Shown here: one piece after another, positions 8,647-16,425 of the stretch
Layout of the letters: each line of letters opens with the position of its first letter
Position numbering within the stretch: position 1 is the first letter of the stretch
NCBI GenBank assembly: GCA_037178675.1
Contig: JAYMGJ010000795.1
Location: forward strand, 1-23,506
Length of the DNA: 23,506 nucleotides
Source: Scleroderma bovista
Lineage: Eukaryota > Basidiomycota > Agaricomycetes > Boletales > Sclerodermataceae
Direction: 5' to 3'
Translations under genes and position numbers: made by a program
Notes under the pieces: model-generated
The model's database searches: none
What the model saw: only the letters and a program-made list of their open reading frames with translations
What the model was told of the DNA's origin: nothing

Positions 8647-10133
8647 TGTCATATCCATACTTTTCCCAGTCGCAACTCCGGTCTAACCCTGGCCCGCCTG
8701 ACCTCTCCTTAGGCATAGACGCAACTCCGGATCTAGTCCGGCCCTCTCCAGCCCCATAGCTGCACTCCAGCTCAACTCTGGTCACTACGTCCATCTCCAC
8801 CTCAGGACTAACCCCTGTCTTCCTCTAGACAGATCTGTGGTCTAACTCCTCCATGTTGGACCTGTACCTACCATTAGTTGCTACTCCGGTTTTAGTCCAG
8901 CCACTCCCTTTGTCTGGTCTGCGACCTAGCCTAACTCCGGCTGGTACATCCAACTCTGGCTCAGGTTTGCTCCTGTTCTGCCCCACTTCCCCTGATAGGT
9001 CCACCAATGGCCTTGGACATTTCCATGTCCAACTCTGGACCTTCCTCCGGCTACTCTGCCCTTTCTCTGCCTGTGCACTCCCTCTGCTCTTGCACTTCCT
9101 CCAGTCCCACTTCCTCCGGACCTGGACATCGCTCTGGACTTAACATTAGTTAACTCCACCTCTGACCCTTACCTGTCCTCTTCCGACCTAGTTCCCTTTA
9201 CTTCACTTGTCCCTGCATCTGCTCCGTCGTCCCTGTAATCCTAATTCCCCATGTCTACTCCCGCTCCGGTTTATTTTCCTGTCTGTTTCTGCTCCATCCC
9301 TTGTCCCAACTAAGGTGTTTACTTGTCACCGTATATACTTGCCTCTAGTCTCGTTACTATATAAACTACTATACTCTGGCCTAGTAGTTTCCTTAGATCA
9401 AATCTCGACTAAGATACTCCCCACTCTGTACTACCCATTATGCTCTCCTAATCCATCTGTTCACCTGCACTCCTGAACTCCGGCCAACTCCGGCCTCCGT
9501 CCTATCTCGTCCCCTTGGTCCTATGTTCAATCCTAGCAAGTTTCCTACTCGCACAAGGGCAAAAGCCACCTCTGTCCCAGACTTGACGCTAGACCTCTCA
9601 GGACTTATCCCACCTCTGGGATGTCCTTCGCTCTGGACAAGCTGTGCTCAACTCTGGACCACTTTCCCGCGGTCCGGACTTACTCCACAAAAACCCGGAC
9701 TTACTCCCTGTGCTTCTCTAGTGCCCAGACTTCGTTCATTCAACCCGGACTTGACCCTCCGCACTAACTAGCACCTACTAGTGTCTGGACTTACCTCCTC
9801 ATTAGTCCCCTGCACCTCTGGACCACCTAGTAAGATTGTTGAGGAGAACCGGTGAAGGGGGGGGTTGGGTGTTGCTGCTGCCTCAGGTGAGGCACGCTCG
9901 ACCCAGGGGCTTCTGGAGGTCTGGCAGAGCTCCCAGGGACTGGGGAGACTAGAGGAAGTAGGGAGAGTAGAGGTGTTCAGTCACTCCAGGACTGAGATCA
10001 AACATATACAGAGGAAAGAGGGAAGTTGCTTAGTAAGCTAAGTACAAGCCTACATAGCTAAGGTAAGAGTCCAGTATCAGTACTACCAATCTACACACCT
10101 AGAGACAGGACTGTCTCTACACCGGTCTTGACA
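8647..10133 (-). mobile_element. Solo LTR C (minus orientation), with a nested insertion
   Basis: On the minus strand it runs from TGTCAAGACCGGTTC (10133) to GGATATGACA (8647). It is flanked by 5-bp duplications GTCTT at 8642-8646 and 10134-10138. Subtracting the nested 269-bp LTR and its 4-bp duplication leaves 1,214 bp, close to the 1,229 bp of LTR B. There are no internal retrotransposon genes. ORFs inside it on either strand are accidental. It contains many CCGGAGT/ACTCCGG motifs. Confidence 0.9.
9853..10121 (-). mobile_element. Solo LTR D (269 bp), nested inside LTR C
   Basis: On the minus strand it starts TGTAGAGACAG and ends CCCCTTCA, with the 4-bp duplication CCGG at 9849-9852 and 10122-10125. 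LTR B has the uninterrupted target AAGACCGGTTCTCC, which proves the insertion. Near its start is a perfect hairpin, agagacag-ga-ctgtctct (10101-10118). The family is different from LTRs A-C. Ends could shift by one base because ACCGGT occurs on both sides. Confidence 0.8.
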
Positions 10134-10138
10134 GTCTT

Positions 10139-10612
10139 ACACTGTTTAACATAGTGAATCTGACCTGACATTTCGCCCTTCAGCACTAAGCATCTGTGGT
10201 CCTTTGCTCTAGGAGGAGCTACAGTAAGGTGCTCTGCAGGAATGACATGGCGTTCGATTCTGGTACTATCACGGTGGGCAGTGACAGTAACAGATACACA
10301 CCTGGGAGGTACGAGGCCTTCTGGACCAAGAAATCTGTCTGGGCAAGTGGTATGGACCACCTGTTTACACAGCGACCCACGGTTATAGCCAATCCCCACA
10401 TTCAAACAGACATGAAAGTCTGTAAAGCAATAGAAGGCATTGTCAAAGAGCCAGGGAATATCGCCTGGAAAGCTATAATTAACAAAATACAGCCGAAACC
10501 AACATAACATACCTTTATTTATGGCAGGTGGTGTGGTTGAAGGGGGAGGAAACGGTGAGGCAGATGAGAGATCTGATGCTGAAATGACCCAAGGATTATC
10601 AGTGGTCTCGTC
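10139..10612 (-). pseudogene. KOW gene, C-terminal exons between LTRs B and C
   Basis: Before LTR B (from 11905 downwards) the frame reads VQEPVAPRQQTPPPILDE, and it rejoins exactly after one CGTC copy is removed, continuing TTDNPWVISASDLSS. An intron with donor GTATGTTATG (10512) and acceptor at 10420 leads to DFHVCLNVGIGYNRGSLCK, CPDRFLGPEGLVPP, IERHVIPAEHL and HRCLVLKGEMSGQI. This is the conserved end domain of these KOW proteins (VVxTxCPDRFxGP, IxAxxLxxAPP, VLxGxxxGQI). LTR C splits the exon inside HYVKQCKT. Confidence 0.7.
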
Positions 10613-11841
10613 TGTCAAGACCGGTTCTCCTCGACGATCTTACTAGGAGGTCCAGAGGTGCAGGGAACTAATGAGGAGGTAAGTCCAGACACTAGTAGGT
10701 GCTAGTTAGTGCGGAGAGTCAAGTCCAGGTCAAACGAATGAAGTCCGGGCACTAGAGAAGCACAGGGAGTAAGTCCAGGTTTTTGCGGAGTAAGTCCAGA
10801 CCGCGGGAAAGTGGTCCGGAGTTGAGCACAGCTTGTCCAGAGTGAAGGACATCCCAGAGGTGGGATAAGTCCTGAGAGGTCTAGCATCGAGTCTGGGACA
10901 GAGGTGGCTTTTGCCCTCGTGCAAGTAGGAGACTTGCTAGGATCAGACATAGGACCAAGGGGACGAGATAGGACGGAGGCCGGAGTTGGCCGGAGTTCAG
11001 GAGAACAAGATGGGATTAGGAGAGCATGGTGGGTAGTACAGAGTGGGGAGTATCTTAGTCGAGATTTGATCTAAGGACTACTAGGCCGGAGTATGGTAGT
11101 TTATATAGTAATGAAACTAAGGTGAGTATATACGGTGACAAGTAAACACCTTAATGTTGAGACAAGGGATGGAGCAGAAGCAGACAGGAAAATAAACCAG
11201 GTACAAGAAAACAAAGCAGGGACAGGAAAATAAACTGGAGTGGAAGCAGAAACGGGGAACTAGGATTACAGGGATGATGGAGCAGATGCAGGGACAAGTA
11301 GGTAAAGGGAACTAGGTCGGAAGAGGACAAGTAAGGGTTGGAGGTGGACTTAACTAATGTTAAGTCCGGAGTGATGTCCAGGACCGGAGGAAGTGCAAGA
11401 GCGGAGGGAGTGCACAGGTGGAGGAAGGGCGGAGTAGCCGGAGGAAGGTCTGGAGCTGGACATGAAAATGTCCAAGGCCATTGGTGGACCTATCAGGGGA
11501 AGTGGAGCGGAACAGGAGCAAACCTGAGCCGGAGTTGGATGTACCAGCTGGAGTTGGGCTAGGTCGCAGACCAGACAAAGGGAGTGGCCGGACTGAAACC
11601 GGAGTAGCGACAAGTGGTAGGTACAGGTTCGACATGGCGGAGTTAGACCGCAGATGTGTCTAAAGGAAGACAGGGGTTAGTCCTGAGGTGGAGATGGACA
11701 TAGTGACCGGAGTTGGGCTGGAGTGCAGCTATGGGGCTGGAGATGGCCGGACTAGATCCGGAGTTGCGTCTATGCCTAAGGAGAGGTCAGGCGGGCCAGG
11801 ATTAGACCGGAGTTGTGACTGGGAAAAGTATGGATATGACA
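10613..11841 (+). mobile_element. Solo LTR B (plus orientation)
   Basis: Runs from TGTCAAGACCGG to GGATATGACA, 1,229 bp, flanked by 4-bp duplications CGTC (10609-10612 and 11842-11845). It matches LTR C along its whole length in opposite orientation, giving arms of about 1.2 kb. It interrupts the KOW gene just before the DETTDNPW segment. The 4-bp duplication differs from the 5 bp of LTRs A and C; a slipped or mutated base may explain that. Confidence 0.9.
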
Positions 11842-11988
11842 CGTCTAAAATTGGGGGAGGTGTTTGTTGTCTTGGTGCAACAGGCTCTTGGACGAAGGAC
11901 CTTCACTGCAAAGCCATCAGCACATTCAGGCGGACATCATCTAATTTGTCCCTGTTTAACAAGTACTCTCATAGTGCGGGTACTCTAA

Positions 11989-12072
11989 CATAGAAACAAC
12001 ACTGAGCCAGCGTCCCAAGGATACCAAATGGGCTCGATGGCCTTTTTTGTCCCCAGCTATAATCCACACCTT
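11989..12072 (-). pseudogene. KOW gene, KOW unit 4
   Basis: A 28-codon open stretch starting KVWIIAGDKKGHRAHLVSLG shows the GxxxGxxA/G turn of a KOW unit. Splice sites around it were not resolved. It lies between the 5' segment and the LTR B insertion. Confidence 0.5.
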
Positions 12073-12189
12073 GCTCCCCCTGTGCAAGGATAGTGGCGTC
12101 CAATTGTGAACTTTTGCACATGATGAGATATGGACACGAAGCTACAAGGGTCTGTTAGAAGGCAGTGGAAACAGAGCTCATACACGTAC

Positions 12190-12830
12190 CATGAAATCTT
12201 CATGCCGAATAACCATAGAAGCATTTAGGAAGTCTACATTAAGGACGGTGCCTGTATGACCATGGTACTTTCCTCATACCACTTGGACCACATCGCCCAC
12301 TGTAACATCATAGCCATTCTGGCCGGAAAATTTCAGTGTGGGGCGTGGATCTATTACCACCTCATCCTTGTGAATGTGTAGGCACCGAGGGTCAACACCT
12401 TTGGGGATACTGAGTGTCTCATTGTGCTGGGGAAAGTTTGGAGGTAGCGTCAATGGCTGAATCCACAACACTGGGAATGCAATCCATACGATGGTCCCTC
12501 TGAGGCCGCACCGTGGACCATGAAGGATGGTAGCATGGTCACCAATTTGAATGGTGTCCTGGTGTGGCTCAGGATTATGCAAAAGTGTGTCTGGTTGTCA
12601 TGAGACCTCTGCAATCCTGTGGGCAGGAGTAAATGTATGTATGAGAAGGGATCAACTTGAATCTTTTGGAGATCAGTTGAGCACAGTCCAGGGCATATAG
12701 TGTACATACCTCAATTATTTCCCCGGTCCGATGGACAGTCAAAATGATGTTTTCGCCTGAATGATCCATGACACAACCTTCAGTTCCCCTATCTGAACCT
12801 GCAAAGACTTTGACCCAATCACCACGCCTG
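12190..12830 (-). pseudogene. KOW gene, 5' segment: exons with KOW units 1-3
   Basis: Exon 12830-12710 ends ...GEIIE before donor GTATGTAC. The best acceptor is AG at 12608-12607, giving EVS, then TGA (12600-12598), then QPDTLLHNPEP and KOW 2 in frame. The exon runs on through TGA 12276-12274 and KOW 3 to a donor GTACGTG at 12189. Splice choice was guided by frame continuity, so the boundaries are inferred. Confidence 0.6.
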
Positions 12831-13105
12831 TGTTGAAGTCACACGTGCACCCGGCGTAAACCGTCGACAAAGTGCGCACAAGACTGTGACCCATATTAGT
12901 GTAGACTTAGTAATAGTCCTCTTTAGAGTAGATGTTACATGTCACACGTCACATGTCACACTATTTGTTGTATATAAACAGTGTTCATCGCTTATATAAT
13001 ATAACAGCTCTTGACCAGCTACCGCTACCATCTCTGGTTGTGCACTCCACCCAACAGGTGAGTTGGAGTAGCAGTTCCTCTACGTATATAGGTATTGCTT
13101 CAACA
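12831..13105 (+). repeat. copia-2 5' LTR
   Basis: TGTTGAAG to CTTCAACA, 275 bp, with TATA box at 12971-12978. It is closer in structure to the copia-1 3' LTR than to the copia-1 5' LTR. Confidence 0.95.
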
Positions 13106-13129
13106 GGTTATGAGCCCTGTGAGCGCACT
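13106..13129 (+). other. copia-2 primer-binding site
   Basis: GGTTATGAGCCCTG directly follows the LTR, as in copia-1, but the adjacent GAGCGCACTGT occurs only once. Confidence 0.8.
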
Positions 13130-13331
13130 GTGTGCAGCAATGCACCAGACAGCGCTCCAGCTCCCTGAGCGTCACTTTAACTAGCTTGACGCTGTGGACC
13201 ACAGTGAGCTCCTAGCTGAGCCTCAGCACAGCCACAAGGCGAAGTCGGTCAATGACTTGCGCCCAACAGTGAGCTCCTAGTTGAGCACCTATATTGCCAC
13301 AGGCGAAGTTCATCGATGACTTGCACCAACC

Positions 13332-13382
13332 ATGGCGAACATCGACGACGACTTGTGCTGGCATGACCTAGTCATGAGTTAG
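13332..13382 (+). CDS. copia-2 copy of leader uORF 2
   Basis: 16 codons (MANIDDDLCWHDLVMS), same length, ATG context and stop as the copia-1 uORF at 1662-1712. Three in-frame residue groups differ and length is kept. Confidence 0.3.
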   Translation: MANIDDDLCWHDLVMS

Positions 13383-13488
13383 CTGTTGACAGAAGTGCTT
13401 TCACTAGCACTCAGGTGTTTCTTCTTTTCTTGCCTGTCCATTGTTGCATTCACTTGCTGACTCCGTTGACTCCCAACAGAACATCACC

Positions 13489-15272
13489 ATGTCCAGCACT
13501 CTTGACAAAATGGTTCCCGTGTTCACTGGCTCCAACTGGCAGCAGTGGCACACTTCTATGCAGGCCTACCTTCGGGCACAAGGCCAGTGGTACGTTTATT
13601 CGACGACACAACCCACTGATGGTCACGATGACCGAAAGGAGTGGGATGACAACACTGAGAGAGCACTCGGTAATATCACCTTGCGCCTCGCCCCCTCTAT
13701 CCAGGTCGCTGTCTCGAATCTTGATAGCGTAAAGGATGTCTGGGACCACCTAAAGAAGAACTTCGGTCACCCAAGTATTGGCTCTGCCTATGCTGAGCTT
13801 AGCAAGCTCCTGGCGACTACCATCCCCGCTGGCTCCCATCCCGCTCCGGCTATCACCAAAGTGCTTAGCCACTTTGCTTATCTCAAGGACATCAGCTTCA
13901 AGTTCCCTGCCCCCGTGCAGGCTATGATTATCCTCTGCAAGCTCCCTCCTACTATGGAGGTTGTAGCTCAAATTCTCAGCCAGATGTCGCCCGATGAGAT
14001 TAAGAACCTCAAGCCCAATGGGATCGTCAAGGCCGCTACGCTCTCTTTTGAGCAGAAAGGCACCTCTTCCCATGCTGGTGGTAAGGGCCCCCAGGCCAAC
14101 AAGCTTAGCACTGTGAAGTGCAAGCCAGCTGACCCCAAGTTCACCCAGCAGCAGCAGCAGCAAGGTGGGTCCAACGGTGGTACGAGCAGAAACGCTCCTG
14201 CCCAAGGACAGGGAGGCCGCACTCGACGTGGCAGCAAGAAGGCTCGCACTTGCCGCAAGAACACTCAACAGGCAGCCTTCACTACATACGTCCACTACAA
14301 TGGACCAGAGCCCACCGTCGACCCTTGCGCCCTGGCTCACACCCCCGGTGCTACCAACTATGGCCCCCCCACTTTCAAAAATACTATTAAGGCCTTCGAC
14401 TTGGCACACCATCTGGGGGTAGAGCCCTCCTGCCAGACCATCCGCACCCTTGACCAAGTTGTGTCATTGGCGAGTGCGAACCTGAACCAGCCCGAGGCCG
14501 GTCCCTCCTCGCTGAAGCACCCTCGTCTCGAGGAGCGCATCACGATGTATGAGGAGGATGCCATCTCCCTTGGGGATGATGAACCCTTCACCCACGAACT
14601 GTTTGCTGATGACGAGTTCGATGAGATCGATGCGATGGTCCTTGACTGCTACAACGTGACGTCGATGGCGATGGGTGCGGAGGCCAGCCTTTCAGGCAAG
14701 TACCTTCTGCACGCGTGCTGACTGACACTGACACGCTCCCTTTACATGTGCGCTTTACGCCGGCACTGTATATAGTGAGCAGTAACTACAATTTGTCGTG
14801 TCGTGCCTCAAGTAATGCATATATTTGTTCGTGTTCGAATAATGCACGCTGTGCTGGCTGTAAGGGAAAAATGGTTGACGATAGCGAACTATCTGGTGCT
14901 TTCTGACTCCTAGACTCTGGCACATCACGCCACTTCACCGGTGACATAGGCAATTTCGCCTCCTACAACGCGCTAAAGCAAGCGCACTATGCCAAAACGG
15001 CTAATGGTGTAGCACTAATTGCTGGCATTGGCACGGTATTACTCTGGTGCTTAGACCACAACTCTGGAGATGAGAAAGTCATTACACTCACCCAAGTGCT
15101 CCATATGCCAGGTGCTACTGCACACCTTATTTCTATGGGCGAAATGCTCCAGCATAACTACAAAGTCACTGGAAATAAGAGAGGCATTAGCCTCACTCAT
15201 AAAGCTGAACACCTCTGGTTTGGGCCAGACCCAGAAGATGATCGCAACATCATTTTTGGGATTAGATCTAAC
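13489..15272 (+). pseudogene. copia-2 Gag, protease and start of Pol
   Basis: Start at ATG 13489 (catcaccATG). The Gag domain (FTGSNWQQWHTSMQAYL) reads through the position where copia-1 has TGA; here it is CGA (TRRGSKK). A 1-nt loss near 14690 (agcctttcagg against agcctcttcagg) shifts the frame. In the new frame TGA at 14904-14906 replaces the Trp codon TGG of copia-1 just before the protease active site LLDSGTSRHF. The frame then stays open through GVALIAGIGTVLLW, VLHMPGATAHLISMGEML and WFGPDPEDDRNIIF until the insertion at 15273. The 4-nt loss of copia-1 is absent, which confirms that Gag and Pol were once a single frame. Confidence 0.9.
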
Positions 15273-15557
15273 TATAGAAAGGTGGTGGTCTGCACAGGGA
15301 AGGTCTAGCCTAAAAGAAGGGAGAAGGAGAACTGTAGGGTAACCTCAGTATGCTGGCAAGCTACTATTATATTAGTATATACCTGTAGGTAACTACAAGG
15401 TATCAGTAAGGAATAGACAAGGTCACCTCAGTGGTACTCACCCTCAGTATGCTGGCAAGCTACTGAGGGACTATGGTAATAGAAACTCTACTCTAGTGCG
15501 ATGAAAGCTTATGTAAGTAGGTAAACATACCATAACAGTCTGTTTATAACTCCAACA
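15273..15557 (-). mobile_element. Solo-LTR-like insertion E (about 285 bp) in copia-2
   Basis: Copia-1 is continuous here (gtaactatatcgcc), whereas copia-2 is split, with CTAAC on both sides (15268-15272 and 15558-15562). On the minus strand the insert starts TGTTGGAGTTATAAACAG, a good LTR-type start. With a 5-bp duplication it would end CTATA rather than CA. The flanking direct repeat can be read as up to 9 bp (CTAACTATA), so the left edge is uncertain by 4 bp. A 23-bp direct repeat (15343-15365 and 15442-15464, starting cctcagtatgctgg) lies inside. A non-LTR MITE is an alternative. Confidence 0.65.
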
Positions 15558-15599
15558 CTAACTATATCGCCTCTGTGCATCAGCAACATGACAATTTGT

Positions 15600-16370
15600 C
15601 TGAACTGACTTACAGCATCTGATGTGTCTGGAATCAGGCATTTCAGATGGATAAGTCACATCAGCCAGTCAGACCATTTCAGACAATCAGCCCAGGGTGG
15701 TGTCTGAAATCAGGCAGGCAGACAGGCAGACCTTCAGGCTTTCAGACATGTCAGTTAATAAGACTACTAGCTATGCAGGAAATAATATATATAAGACCAG
15801 CAGTTAGACAGACAGACAGTTAATAGTGCTTTTAAGACCACCCAGTCAGGTAGGCTTTCAGGCTTTCAGACATGTCAGTTAATAAGATTACTAGCTTCAC
15901 AGGACATAATACATTTCAGACATGTCAGCTAATAAGACTATTAGCCACACAGAAAAAAATACATCCAAGACAAGCAGTCAGCCAGACACTCAGTGCATAG
16001 TACATTTAAGGCCACCCAGACTGGCATATTTTCAGGCTTTCAGAAATGTCAGCTAATAAGACCACTAGCTGCACAGAAAAAAAATATTCACAACAAGCAG
16101 TCAGCCAGACACTCAGTTAATACTGCTTCTAAGACCATTCAGAGAAATAGGCTTTCAGACATGTCAATTAGTAAGACATACATTCAAGCTGTACAATTAA
16201 TAGTGAAACAGTCATACAGGCTTTCAGACACAAGTCTACTAGCTAGTCAGCCAGACACCCCCTTTAAGAATCAGTAATAGCTTTCAGACTCAGTTATGAC
16301 CATCCAGTCAGGTAGATTTTCAGGCTTTCAGACACATTAGCTAGTAAGACTACTAGCTAACCACTCATTC
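15600..16370. repeat. Degenerate tandem array built on TTTCAGAC
   Basis: Units begin with caggctttcagacatgtcag-like sequence at about 15735, 15859, 16033 and 16149 (spacing about 116-174 bp), with shorter versions at 15914, 16217, 16279 and 16321. Typical units continue with ttaataagactactagct, an A-rich stretch and cagtcagccagacac. About eight copies of TTTCAGAC occur. There are no open reading frames of note. Similar arrays are found just inside the ends of large CACTA/KDZ DNA transposons, but a plain minisatellite is also possible. Confidence 0.75.
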
Positions 16371-16425
16371 ATGTAGCCATCAAGGAAATTAGCTATGCAG
16401 TTGTATAGTAGCATCTAAATTCAGG

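Larger units (their letters stand above)
8560..12830 (-). pseudogene. KOW-repeat gene (Spt5-like, Agaricomycete-expanded type), broken by LTR insertions
   Basis: One host-type gene can be followed on the minus strand across all the repeats. It has four KOW/SH3-like units: GDWVKVFAGSDRGTEG (12830-12710), GDHATILHGPRCGLRG (about 12540-12480), DVVQVV-stop-GKYHGHTG (about 12290-12250) and KVWIIAGDKKGHRAHL (12072-11989). A Pro-rich linker and a conserved C-terminal domain follow. KOW motifs bind RNA or proteins in transcription elongation and ribosomal factors; large unexplained families of such genes occur in mushrooms. The 5' end is removed by copia-2 at 12831. TGA codons at 12600-12598 and 12276-12274 sit where the frame otherwise continues; the second is at an expected Arg in the KOW core. 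Two exons are split by LTRs. The gene cannot be functional here. Confidence 0.7.
12831..15578 (+). mobile_element. copia-2, 5' part of a second copy of the same Copia family
   Basis: Starts with a 275-bp LTR and continues colinearly with copia-1 through primer site, leader, Gag and protease into the pre-integrase region. Similarity stops near 15578, shortly after ...ctatatcgcctctgtg. No integrase, RT, RNase H or 3' LTR follows in the window, so the target duplication (left flank GCCTG) cannot be checked. The element is either truncated or interrupted by the DNA that starts at 15579. It lies in an exon of the KOW gene. Confidence 0.92.

Noticed and set aside
8853..9771. Several 80-100 codon frames in the inverted LTRs
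   Set aside because: They lie wholly inside non-coding LTRs, differ between LTR B and LTR C, and are rich in Pro/Leu/Ser from the CCGG-type motif.
10196..10507. Open plus-strand frame of 103 codons
   Set aside because: It lies opposite the KOW gene C-terminal exon, whose minus-strand translation matches the family; the plus frame has no recognisable motif.
13750..14457. Long minus-strand frame (235 codons) opposite gag
   Set aside because: Shadow of the gag frame produced by its codon pattern. A similar but shorter shadow appears opposite copia-1 gag.
15600..16370. Possible CRISPR array
   Set aside because: The repeats are long and degenerate, with no constant repeat and unique spacer pattern, and the setting is eukaryotic.
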